Shown here: positions 17,716 through 25,369 of the stretch, piece after piece
How the letters are laid out: every line of letters begins with the position of its first letter
Position numbering within the stretch: position 1 is the first letter of the stretch
DNA from: an uncultured Bacteroidales bacterium
GTDB lineage: Bacteria; Bacteroidota; Bacteroidia; Bacteroidales; Bacteroidaceae
Length of the DNA stretch: 63,978 nucleotides
Assembly: GCA_902801425.1 (NCBI GenBank)
Contig: CADCIQ010000001.1
Coordinates: 1 to 63,978 of the forward strand
Direction of reading: 5' to 3'
Position numbers and translations under genes: made by a program
Notes under the pieces: model-generated
Database searches by the model: none
Told to the model about the DNA's origin: nothing
The model's input: only the letters and a program-made list of their open reading frames with translations

Positions 17716-18173
17716 TACACCAACCCATTCCTTACCTTCATAGGGAGTCTTCTCCATACTGCGAGAAACCACCTTCTTGCAGGCCTCACTTTCATCCAGA
17801 ACTTGGAATAACGCTGGAATTTCTTGCCATCCACATAGTCGGGAATCTTACTACCCTTACGCAGGAAAGCCTTGACAAACACCTTCACATCCTCGTGCCT
17901 TATGATTGGGTCAGGAGTGAGATTGCCATCGCCAAGCATCTGTACATGCGATTTGTTAAGACGGAAGATGCGATGCAGAGCATAGCGTCCGGGAGACAAC
18001 TCCGCAAGGACAATATCTCCGACCCTCAACGGACGGTCTATCTTACAGAGTATCGCAAGGTCACGACCATCCTCAAGGAACGGACGCATACTATACCCAC
18101 GAAGCGGTATCGTCACATCGTGTCCCTCATTTACCAATGCAAAGACTTCCGGAAGAAACTCCGCATTGTTCAT
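17715..18173 (-). CDS. S24/S26 signal-peptidase-like protein
   Basis: A 152-residue LexA/signal-peptidase fold protein. The nucleophile motif GYSMRPFL (about residue 29) and VGDIVLAEL match S24/S26 peptidases, and ALHRIFRL supplies a histidine where SipW-type enzymes use one instead of lysine. There is no clear N-terminal membrane anchor; the C-terminus is basic (ARRWFLAVWRRLPMKVR) and could associate with membrane. I start at ATG 18173 (MNNAEFLPEV) rather than the GTG at 18194. It lies between PqqD and the HprK-like kinase, suggesting peptide maturation. Confidence 0.7.
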   Translation of the reverse strand: MNNAEFLPEVFALVNEGHDVTIPLRGYSMRPFLEDGRDLAILCKIDRPLRVGDIVLAELSPGRYALHRIFRLNKSHVQMLGDGNLTPDPIIRHEDVKVFVKAFLRKGSKIPDYVDGKKFQRYSKFWMKVRPARRWFLAVWRRLPMKVRNGLV

Positions 18174-18201
18174 GTATTTTACCTTTTCTTCCACGTACTA
18201 C

Positions 18202-18243
18202 CTTACTCTTTACCCTTTACTCATTACACTTTACCCTTTACAC
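18202..18243. repeat. 7-bp phase-locked array at the end of the HprK-like gene
   Basis: Six heptads (CTTACTC, TTTACCC, TTTACTC, ATTACAC, TTTACCC, TTTACAC) in exact phase. The HprK-like stop codon is the TAA of the last unit (18238-18240, minus strand), and a TAA recurs in each unit in a new frame. Confidence 0.8.
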
Positions 18244-19152
18244 CATCTCCCCTCCTCCAGCCTTCATCCCTGTTGAAGCCACAACCGCAGAATCCCTATC
18301 TGGAAGACAATGCAGATTATATACTGGTGTTGTCTCAATCATTTTCGTTACCGTATCGCCATTACAACGGTAGATACGTTCATCCCACTTCATCGTAGAG
18401 CAAGCAGGGAGAAGGGTTATAAAGGCATCTATCGGACGCAGACGCTCTATACTATTGCTTTCAGCACGCTTTATCAATGCTATACCACCAAGCGGTGCCT
18501 TAATATTACGATAACATGGCGTCTTGCCACTCCATGGACTTCCATAGATGAAAGCCTTGCCGTCAATAATACGAACTACAGGATTGTCATCGTTCATAAG
18601 GTCCGAGCCAGGAATGAATCTCAGCCAGTTACTAACCTGAGTACTCTTTCCCGTACCGCTCTTTGCCGTAAAAGCATATCCCTTGCCATCATTCCTCACG
18701 AGAGAGGCATGTATGAGACAAGTGTAAAGAGGAGCCGTAGCAAAGGCATAGCACAACATAATGACAGAGTTAAGTCCGTAGGCACGCATACCATAGTTAC
18801 CTCTCAAAGCGCAATGACATAAATGGAAGTTCTCATCCGCAATAAGCAAGGCGACCTCATTACCGTCAATATCTTTTATAATGAACTGGTATCCAGCCTT
18901 CTGTCTCTGACCATCTATCTCCTTTTCAACACGGAAAACCTTGGTCATACCATTTCCGGTATCAACATCACGAATAAGATATCGCTCACTCTTCTTTACT
19001 GGGCGCAAAGAGTCATCTACGGTAATATCCAGTAAAACATCAGAGCCGTCGTCATCAGTCTGGAAAGAGACAAATGACGACAGCATCTTCTCATCTTGAT
19101 AGTCATCAAGAAAGCTGACACGCACTCTATGTTCGGCTATGACATATAACAT
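18238..19152 (-). CDS. HprK-like P-loop kinase
   Basis: A 304-residue protein with the HPr kinase / PEP carboxykinase-like nucleotide fold. The P-loop AKSGTGKSTQ (about 165) is followed by LMNDDNPVVR and GSPWSGKTPCYRNIKAPLGGIALI, the pattern seen in HprK-related kinases of lasso-peptide and PqqD clusters. The N-terminal 140 residues form a strand-rich domain without recognised motif. Together with PqqD and the S26-like peptidase it makes a three-gene unit; the kinase may phosphorylate a peptide or a small molecule. It ends in a heptad array. Confidence 0.75.
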   Translation of the reverse strand: MLYVIAEHRVRVSFLDDYQDEKMLSSFVSFQTDDDGSDVLLDITVDDSLRPVKKSERYLIRDVDTGNGMTKVFRVEKEIDGQRQKAGYQFIIKDIDGNEVALLIADENFHLCHCALRGNYGMRAYGLNSVIMLCYAFATAPLYTCLIHASLVRNDGKGYAFTAKSGTGKSTQVSNWLRFIPGSDLMNDDNPVVRIIDGKAFIYGSPWSGKTPCYRNIKAPLGGIALIKRAESNSIERLRPIDAFITLLPACSTMKWDERIYRCNGDTVTKMIETTPVYNLHCLPDRDSAVVASTGMKAGGGEMV

Positions 19153-19200
19153 TTAACGACCTCCTATCACCTAACGTGATCCTTTGGGTGCTTTGATTAT

Positions 19201-19653
19201 TCAGGGGTTGACTACCTCTTCTGCTGGCAGATTAACCTCGTCCGACTCATAGTATGTCACAGGATTATATGCAAAATCGTGAATGTATTTCACCACGAAC
19301 TTCTTCTTCTGATATTTCTGACGCATCTTAGCATACTTCTTCTCAAGCTTAGTGCGTTTCTGATTATAGCAAGTAACGGCAGTATAGAAAGTTCCAGATA
19401 CTGACTTGAAATGCTGCTGCAACTGATTTGAGTAGGAGCCACGAGAATACAAGAAACCAGTGCCACGCTCCACGGATGCGTTCTGTAATTGCTTGATGTC
19501 TGTAAAATATACAGTTGAGTCCGAAGCAGAGAAAGCTATTCCGAACACATACATATTCGGAGCAGTAAAATAGCGCTGATGCTTCTTCTGGGCACAAACA
19601 TTGGCACACACACCAACAAGCATCAAAGCAATTAATAATTTTATTTTTGTCAT
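19201..19653 (-). CDS. Small exported basic protein, unknown function
   Basis: A 150-residue protein with signal peptide (MTKIKLLIALMLVGVCANVCAQ) and a Lys/Tyr-rich mature part (LEKKYAKMRQKYQKKKF). Strand-like YFTAPNMYVFGIAFSASDSTVYFTDI near the N-terminus is reminiscent of small Bacteroidetes envelope proteins. It lies between the sigma factor and the HprK-like gene on the same strand. I do not recognise the family. Confidence 0.65.
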   Translation of the reverse strand: MTKIKLLIALMLVGVCANVCAQKKHQRYFTAPNMYVFGIAFSASDSTVYFTDIKQLQNASVERGTGFLYSRGSYSNQLQQHFKSVSGTFYTAVTCYNQKRTKLEKKYAKMRQKYQKKKFVVKYIHDFAYNPVTYYESDEVNLPAEEVVNP

Positions 19654-19720
19654 TTGCGATTTATATTCATATCCCCCACAAAAAGGAGATCCAAAGAGTC
19701 TGGTAAAATTGTAAACTATA

Positions 19721-20332
19721 TTAAGCTTTCCTCAAAGGCTTCCTGAGTTTTCTTTCCGCCTTTTTTCTTATCTGACGAACACGCTCACGCTTCAATCCCA
19801 TTTCCATTGCTATCTCTATCATGGTAAGGGCATTGGTACCAAGACCATAATACAGAGTGATGACCTTGCGCTCACGTTCATTCAAACTACCGAGGCAATC
19901 TACCAATTCCGAGCCAGCAGAAGCAAGTCCTATCTCATCATGGATATTACGGTTGCTCTTAGCAACAACCATATCCACACGTGAATTGGTGAAGCCTACT
20001 GAACCTGGAGCATCATGAATTATGTTACCCTGTAGTTCTATTGCACGCTCAATGGCCTTGCGTATATCCCACACGGCATACTGCACAAAACGGATTCCCT
20101 TCTCTGGCTTCCATTTCCCGGCAGCAAGCATCATGGCAAGATTACCCTCGCTCACGAGATCGTCAAGCGAAAGTCCCCTATCCTGATACTGACGAGCAAC
20201 ACTAACCACAAATCCGAGATTTGCGGTGACGAGCCTATCGAGTGCGCGCTGATCTCCCTGAGCAATCAATTCACCGAGATGTCGCTCTTCCTCATCAGTA
20301 AGGCGAAGTTTATTATCGTGACTTGTTGTCAT
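19721..20332 (-). CDS. Compact sigma-70 family factor, RpoD/RpoH-like
   Basis: A 203-residue sigma factor. Region 2 is visible as RALDRLVTANLGFVVSVARQYQDRGLSLDDLVSEGNLAMMLAAGKW and RFVQYAVWDIRKAIERAI (2.3-2.4); a shortened region 3 follows, and region 4 as LNERERKVITLYYGL plus ALTMIEIAMEMGLKRERVRQIRKKAERKLR. It lacks region 1 and most of region 3, making it much shorter than primary sigma factors (about 290 in Bacteroidetes) but unlike ECF factors in its region 2. A hairpin (CACGG/CCGTG, 20359-20372) and a TAATTTTG box (20390-20383, minus) lie upstream. Confidence 0.85.
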   Translation of the reverse strand: MTTSHDNKLRLTDEEERHLGELIAQGDQRALDRLVTANLGFVVSVARQYQDRGLSLDDLVSEGNLAMMLAAGKWKPEKGIRFVQYAVWDIRKAIERAIELQGNIIHDAPGSVGFTNSRVDMVVAKSNRNIHDEIGLASAGSELVDCLGSLNERERKVITLYYGLGTNALTMIEIAMEMGLKRERVRQIRKKAERKLRKPLRKA

Positions 20333-20452
20333 TAACAGATTCTTTAATTAGCGAAAAACACGGTTTTCCGTGAAATTCGGTACAAAATTAATATATTTTC
20401 ATCAAAAAGCATAAGTCTGCGTATTAAAAATACAAAAAACGTGGTTATTTTA

Positions 20453-20483
20453 TTTGCAATATCCGTTTTTCTTTGTAATTTTG
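20453..20483 (+). promoter_or_regulatory. Bacteroidetes promoter for GH28-M6 operon
   Basis: TTTG (20453-20456), 19 bp, TAATTTTG (20476-20483), then CA. Exact match to the consensus, 40 bases before the ATG at 20523. Confidence 0.8.
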
Positions 20484-20522
20484 CATACGATTAATCCCAC
20501 CTAACGCCTATTTTTACTATTT

Positions 20523-21974
20523 ATGAAAAAAATCATCTTTTCGATCCTACTCCTCGCTTTGCCGTTGATGGCGTCAGCCGGAACAAAAGGAGAATTCAAT
20601 ATGCCGGCTGTGGCTCGTCCTGCAATTCCGGCAAACATAGTCAAGCTAACTGACTTCGGAGCTAAGGGTGATGGTACAGAACTCTGTACCGATGCATTCG
20701 CCAAGGCAATGAAGTTTCTCGCCACCAAAGGAGGCGGAATCCTGGAGGTTCCTGCCGGCATCTGGCTGACCGGACCCATACAGTTTGAAAACAACATAGA
20801 ACTCCGCACCTATACAGGTACGCTTGTTCTGTTCACAGACGACATCGATGCCTATCCAGAAGTTGAAACCCTTTATGAGGGTAACACCATGAAGCGTCGT
20901 ATGTCTCCTCTCTATGCCTATGGAAAGGAAAATATAGCCATTACCGGTCATGGTACATTCGATGGAAATGGGCAGGCATGGCGACCTATAAAGAAGAGCA
21001 AACTGACTGAAAGCCAGTGGAAGAAGTTGGTTGCAAGTGGTGGTTCCGTAGAAAAGAACATCTGGTATCCAGAACTGAAGGTACGTGCCACTACCCGCCC
21101 TACCCTTCTGGATTTCATGTATTGCAAGAAGATACTTCTGCAAGATGCCACCTTCAGCAACTCACCTGCATGGAACGTACATCCATGCGTTTGCGAAGAT
21201 GTCACCATAGAGCGAGTAAACATCAGGAATCCGTGGTATGCCCAGAACGGTGATGGTCTTGATCTTGAATCTTGTACTCGTGCACAGATTCTCGACACCA
21301 CGTTTGATGTGGGCGATGACGCTATCTGCATCAAGTCGGGCAAGGATGCCGAAGGCAGAAAGCTCGGAAAGCCTTGTCAGCAGGTCATCATAAGCGGCTG
21401 TACGGTGTTCCACGGTCATGGTGGTTTCGTCATCGGCTCTGAGATGTCAGGCGGAGCAAATGACATCCGTATAACAAATTGCGTGTTCAAGGGAACTGAC
21501 ACAGGCATACGTTTCAAGTCAACCAGAGGCCGTGGCGGACTTGTCAGGAACATATTCCTTGACAATATCCGTATGCACAACATAGTTGGTGAAGCCTTCA
21601 GTTTCAGCCTCTACTATGCCAACAAGCCTGTTGGAGGCAAGGCAGACAAGAACACTTCCGCAGACGATGCCGTTCCTCCTGTCACAGAAGAGACTCCATG
21701 TTTCAAGGATATATTCCTTGACAATATAGTATGTCAGGGCGCTGATCGGGCTATCTATTTCAATGGTCTGCCCGAAATGCCTATCCAGAACGTGATAATG
21801 GAGAACTCTCTCTTCGTTGCCAAAAAAGGTGCTGATATCAACTATGCCGAGGATATAGACTTCTCAACAGTCACTATCAAGACTGAGACAGGTGAGACGA
21901 TGGTGGAGGCGCATACGAAAGATATCAAGCCTACCCAAGCCCTCCCAAAGGGAGGGATGTTGGATAGTAAATAA
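20523..21974 (+). CDS. GH28 polygalacturonase-type pectinase, exported
   Basis: A 483-residue right-handed beta-helix glycosidase. Signal peptide (MKKIIFSILLLALPLMASA), N-terminal pectate-like entry VKLTDFGAKGDGTE, then GHGTFDGNG, and the GH28 active-site signatures NGDGLDLE (Asp), VGDDAICIKSG (paired Asp), HGHGGFVIGSEMSGG (His) and TGIRFKSTRGRGG (Arg). It would cleave galacturonan or a related pectic chain in the periplasm. The last dozen residues (PTQALPKGGMLDSK) are encoded by a GC-rich palindromic repeat (21928-21962), so the natural C-terminus has been replaced or extended. The M6-type protease follows on the same strand. Confidence 0.92.
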   Translation: MKKIIFSILLLALPLMASAGTKGEFNMPAVARPAIPANIVKLTDFGAKGDGTELCTDAFAKAMKFLATKGGGILEVPAGIWLTGPIQFENNIELRTYTGTLVLFTDDIDAYPEVETLYEGNTMKRRMSPLYAYGKENIAITGHGTFDGNGQAWRPIKKSKLTESQWKKLVASGGSVEKNIWYPELKVRATTRPTLLDFMYCKKILLQDATFSNSPAWNVHPCVCEDVTIERVNIRNPWYAQNGDGLDLESCTRAQILDTTFDVGDDAICIKSGKDAEGRKLGKPCQQVIISGCTVFHGHGGFVIGSEMSGGANDIRITNCVFKGTDTGIRFKSTRGRGGLVRNIFLDNIRMHNIVGEAFSFSLYYANKPVGGKADKNTSADDAVPPVTEETPCFKDIFLDNIVCQGADRAIYFNGLPEMPIQNVIMENSLFVAKKGADINYAEDIDFSTVTIKTETGETMVEAHTKDIKPTQALPKGGMLDSK

Positions 21975-22070
21975 GTCAAATATTAATTTAAACATACACA
22001 ACCAAGCCTTCTTTTGGGCGAATAAATGTATAAAACATCCTTCCCTTTGGGAAGGCTTGGTTAGGCTTTA
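21928..22070. repeat. GC-rich palindromic repeat, inverted pair, first copy inside the GH28 gene
   Basis: Copy one (21928-21962) lies in the GH28 reading frame and the inverted partner (22033-22070) ends just before the protease start at 22073. A partial copy is at 22001-22018. Confidence 0.8.
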
Positions 22071-22072
22071 TT

Positions 22073-24538
22073 ATGAAAAAATTCCTTACTTCATGCCTTT
22101 TGGCTTGTGCAACCCTTACAGGTGCATACGCCTCAAAAGCCATTACAAAGCCATTCAAAGTTACATTGCAGAATGGTACAACCGTCATGGCACAGATTCA
22201 TGGTGATGAAAACTTCAGTTTCTATACCACCACATCAGGAGAACTTCTGATTTTCGAGAACAATACATGGCGACTAGCAACTGAGGCCGACAAAGCACAG
22301 ATGACTAAGCAACAGAATGCCACGACAAAAAGGCGCAAGGCCAACGAGAAGATAACGGCCACACGCCCATTCCCACACGTCGGCACTCCAAAGGCATTGG
22401 TCATAATGGTGGACTTTACCGACCAAAAATTCACCTATACAAAAGATGACATAGACAAGCTTCTGAACGGAAAAGAATATGATACAAGCTCCGGCTATCA
22501 CGGCTATGGATCTGCAGCACAGTATTTCAACGATTGCAGCAACGGCAAGTTCCGTCCACAGTTCGACATTGTCGGTCCTTACACCCTCTCTAAAAGTCAT
22601 GAATACTATGGCAGTGGGGATGATGACATATCCGCTTTACTTAAAGATGCCTGCACTGTAGCAAACAAAGATGTTGACTTTGCCCAATATGATGCTAATG
22701 GAGACAATTACATAGATCTTGTGTATATCATCTATGCAGGATATAGTGCCCAGTGGGGCGAGGCTCATAATCCTAACGCTATCTGGCCCAAATCAGGAAC
22801 TGGCAGCTTTGGAACATACGACGGCAAACATCTTGATCGCTATGGCGTGAACAATGAACTTGCATTCTATCCTAATGTTTGGCAGGATATGAAAAAGGAA
22901 CAGGCAAGCTTTAAGCCATATCTAACAGGTATCGGAGTTTTCGTCCATGAATTGAGCCATACTATGGGACTTCCTGATTTCTACCCAACTGTAAAATGGA
23001 CGGATGTTACGAAATACGACAACCAGAGCATGGAGCAATGGGATATCATGGATGATGGTGAGAACACATACTATGGTTTCTACCCTACCCCATACACAGC
23101 ATGGGAGCGTGAGCTTATGGGCTGGACAGACAAGATTGACACTCTCAAGAATCCAGGAAACATAACACTCACCCCACTCTCAAAAGGCGGTAAGGGATTG
23201 CGTGTGATGAACGACAACGATGCTTCTGGCAATGAATACTACATCCTTGAAAACATAGACAAAAGCAATGGATGGTATTCCAAGATGCCAGGAAATGGAA
23301 TGATCGTCACCCACATCAATTATGATACCAACGCATTCTCAAATTTCACGGCTCCTAACAACACGGCAGGCAAGCCAAGAATCACGATTCTACCTGCCAA
23401 CGGAATTCTCTATTCTTCATTTCATTACAATGAAGGTATTGCCAGCCAATATGTAATGACACAGACAGAAGTCAAGAACAACTGGATGGGCAACACATAT
23501 CCAGGAACAGAGAACGTGACATCTATTACCAACTGGAAACCCTTCAAAGGCAATATGTCAAAGGACATCACTTATATTGAGCAGAAATCAAACGGAGATG
23601 TCACATTCGCTTTCATGGGTGGAATACCAGAGATTTCATTCGCAAAGGGGAAAATGACCTGCGATGGTAAGTCGAATATCAAAAATGCCCTCACCGTAAA
23701 GTACCCAAGGACTGACGGCACAATAACCTACAAGAGTAGCGACAAAAAGATTGCGACTGTTGATGCCAATGGTAACGTAAAGGGTGTGGATGACGGTACT
23801 GTCACCATTACAGCCACATACACATACGATGGTGGCAAATCGACAAAGACCGCTACTTATAAGGTTACAGTCGCATTCCCTGTACCAACCCTCTCATTCG
23901 CTAAGAGCGAAATAAAGACTGACGGAAAGAATACTGTTACCAATGCCCTCAATATTACCGATGCGTATGAAGATGGCACGACAACCTACAAGAGCAGCGA
24001 CATAAACATCGCTACCGTTGATGCTGATGGCAATGTAAAGGGTATTGCAGACGGCACCGCTACTATCACGGCAACCTACACCTACCGAAACAGCAAGAAG
24101 ACCGTGACTGCAACTTACAAAGTCACCGTGGCTATCCCTGTTCCTGTCATTACCTTTGCTTACAACGAGATAAATACAGATGGCAGCATTACTGCCACCA
24201 ACCCTATTACTATCAAAAACGAGTGGGCTGACGGTAAAATTACCTATAAAAGCAGCAATACCGACATTGCCACAATTGACAAGAATGGCATTATCACGGC
24301 TAAGGGTGACGGTACAACAAAGATCACGGTTACATATACCTATAACAACGGTAAGAAGGTCTCTAAGTCATTCACCGTAACTGTGGCTACTCCAACAGAT
24401 ATCACGGAGCTAACACCTAACACCCAACACCCAACACCTGCTAACATCTATACCCTTGATGGCAGATATATAGGTAAAACCAAGGAAACTCTTCCAAGCG
24501 GAATATACATTCTGAATGGAAAGAAGTTTACAAAATAG
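22073..24538 (+). CDS. M6-family metalloprotease with Big domains and sorting tail
   Basis: An 821-residue secreted zinc protease. Signal peptide (MKKFLTSCLLACATLTGAYA), propeptide-like region, then the M6-like catalytic domain (about 105-460) with the zinc motif VHELSHTMGLPDFY (HExxHxxGxxD) and YDANGDNYIDLVYIIYAG. Three tandem Big2-like immunoglobulin repeats follow (about 520-780, each with TYKSSD/N..IATVDANGNVKG). The C-terminus (IYTLDGRYIGKTKETLPSGIYI) is the same type of sorting tail as in the CotH-family protein. Co-directional with the GH28 gene; the pair may act in extracellular breakdown of plant or host material. Confidence 0.92.
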   Translation: MKKFLTSCLLACATLTGAYASKAITKPFKVTLQNGTTVMAQIHGDENFSFYTTTSGELLIFENNTWRLATEADKAQMTKQQNATTKRRKANEKITATRPFPHVGTPKALVIMVDFTDQKFTYTKDDIDKLLNGKEYDTSSGYHGYGSAAQYFNDCSNGKFRPQFDIVGPYTLSKSHEYYGSGDDDISALLKDACTVANKDVDFAQYDANGDNYIDLVYIIYAGYSAQWGEAHNPNAIWPKSGTGSFGTYDGKHLDRYGVNNELAFYPNVWQDMKKEQASFKPYLTGIGVFVHELSHTMGLPDFYPTVKWTDVTKYDNQSMEQWDIMDDGENTYYGFYPTPYTAWERELMGWTDKIDTLKNPGNITLTPLSKGGKGLRVMNDNDASGNEYYILENIDKSNGWYSKMPGNGMIVTHINYDTNAFSNFTAPNNTAGKPRITILPANGILYSSFHYNEGIASQYVMTQTEVKNNWMGNTYPGTENVTSITNWKPFKGNMSKDITYIEQKSNGDVTFAFMGGIPEISFAKGKMTCDGKSNIKNALTVKYPRTDGTITYKSSDKKIATVDANGNVKGVDDGTVTITATYTYDGGKSTKTATYKVTVAFPVPTLSFAKSEIKTDGKNTVTNALNITDAYEDGTTTYKSSDINIATVDADGNVKGIADGTATITATYTYRNSKKTVTATYKVTVAIPVPVITFAYNEINTDGSITATNPITIKNEWADGKITYKSSNTDIATIDKNGIITAKGDGTTKITVTYTYNNGKKVSKSFTVTVATPTDITELTPNTQHPTPANIYTLDGRYIGKTKETLPSGIYILNGKKFTK

Positions 24539-24540
24539 AT

Positions 24541-24619
24541 GGCCTCTCCCCCCGCTTTGCACATACTCTGATGTTATTAACATCAGACTTCCCTCCGTAG
24601 GGAGGGAGCCGGAAGGCAA
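24541..24619. repeat. GC-rich palindromic repeat interrupted by a hairpin insertion
   Basis: The repeat seen intact at 17142-17186 is split here: about 33 bases (24556-24588) containing CACATAC and an 8-bp stem / 5-nt loop (24567-24574 / 24580-24587) are inserted. The arrangement is the same as in the copy at 4341-4415, but the stem sequence differs. Confidence 0.75.
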
Positions 24620-24629
24620 TTACAATATA

Positions 24630-24712
24630 ATTCAAGAGCATTCTCCAAGCGAGGATGCTCTTTTTCGTGAGAATATTTGGAGAACTCAGATATTTTGCTT
24701 ACTTTTGCAGAC
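24630..24712 (+). repeat. Terminator-promoter direct repeat, copy 1
   Basis: About 85 bp, nearly identical to 25286-25368. It contains a terminator hairpin (GAGCAT...ATGCTC then TTTTT, about 24637-24665) followed by the promoter of the yefM gene. Confidence 0.8.
24676..24707 (+). promoter_or_regulatory. Promoter of the yefM-yoeB module
   Basis: TTTG (24676-24679), 20 bp, TACTTTTG (24700-24707), 20 bases before the ATG at 24728. Exact match to the Bacteroidetes consensus. Confidence 0.75.
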
Positions 24713-24727
24713 AAAACAACTTGAATT

Positions 24728-24982
24728 ATGAGAACAGCAACATTTAGCGATTTCAGTTCAAATATAAAGAACTACTTCAATTCCGTAATAGACAATTGCG
24801 ACTCTATTATTGTTAATCGTAATAGCGATGAAGCAGCTGTATTATTGTCTCTTGATGAGTACAACTCCCTCATGGAGACATTATATCTTATGTCTTCCCG
24901 TGAGACTATGGCAGATATTCGCAAAGCCGAGCAAGACATTAAAGAAGGCAAAGGAATAGAAGTAAATCTTGACGAACTATGA
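24728..24982 (+). CDS. YefM/Phd-type antitoxin
   Basis: An 84-residue type II antitoxin. The N-terminal Phd/YefM DNA-binding fold is clear (FSDFSSNIKNYFNSV, SIIVNRNSDEAAVLLSLDEYNSLMETLYLM), followed by the charged toxin-neutralising tail (DIRKAEQDIKEGKG). Its stop overlaps the toxin start (ATGA, 24979-24982), so translational coupling is expected. Because the downstream toxin carries an amber codon, this antitoxin may now be an orphan. Confidence 0.88.
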   Translation: MRTATFSDFSSNIKNYFNSVIDNCDSIIVNRNSDEAAVLLSLDEYNSLMETLYLMSSRETMADIRKAEQDIKEGKGIEVNLDEL

Positions 24983-25248
24983 GATTAATCTTTTCTCCAT
25001 TGGCACTTGAGCAATGGAACGATTAGAAACGTACAAACCCACAAGTAGCGAAACGCATCAAGAAACTACTAGAGGATATATGCGCACATCCATTTACTGG
25101 TATAGGAAAGCCTGAGCCTCTAAAGTTTGATCTTGCAGGAAAATGGTCCAGAAGAATCAATAGCGAACATAGAATTATCTACAAGGTATCTGATGGAATG
25201 ATAGAAATTGATGTATTATCAATGAAATATCACTATCCTAAGAAATAA
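24979..25248 (+). pseudogene. YoeB-type toxin broken by an amber codon at position 16
   Basis: Read through, the frame gives 89 codons with unmistakable YoeB features: start MRLIFSP, GIGKPEPLKFDLAGKWSRRIN, EHRIIYKV and the catalytic C-terminus KYHYPKK (His-Tyr pair). Codon 16 is TAG (25024-25026) where E. coli YoeB has a tryptophan, so a single TGG to TAG change explains the break. All residues I would expect for RNase activity remain. Either the toxin is freshly inactivated or an amber read-through restores it. It is preceded by a four-base ATGA overlap with the antitoxin. Confidence 0.88.
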
Positions 25249-25285
25249 CAGACTTCAATGATGCGATTATAGGCATACGAGATAC

Positions 25286-25368
25286 ATTCAAGAGCATTCT
25301 CCAAGTGAGGATGCTCTTTTTCGTGCAAATATTTGGAGAAATCAGATATTTTAATTATTTTTGCACAC
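25286..25368 (+). repeat. Terminator-promoter direct repeat, copy 2
   Basis: Nearly identical to 24630-24712: the GAGCAT/ATGCTC hairpin with T-run, then TTTG (25332-25335), 20 bp, TATTTTTG (25356-25363). The two copies exactly bracket the yefM-yoeB module. This copy's promoter points into the structured-RNA region. Confidence 0.8.
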
Positions 25369-25369
25369 A

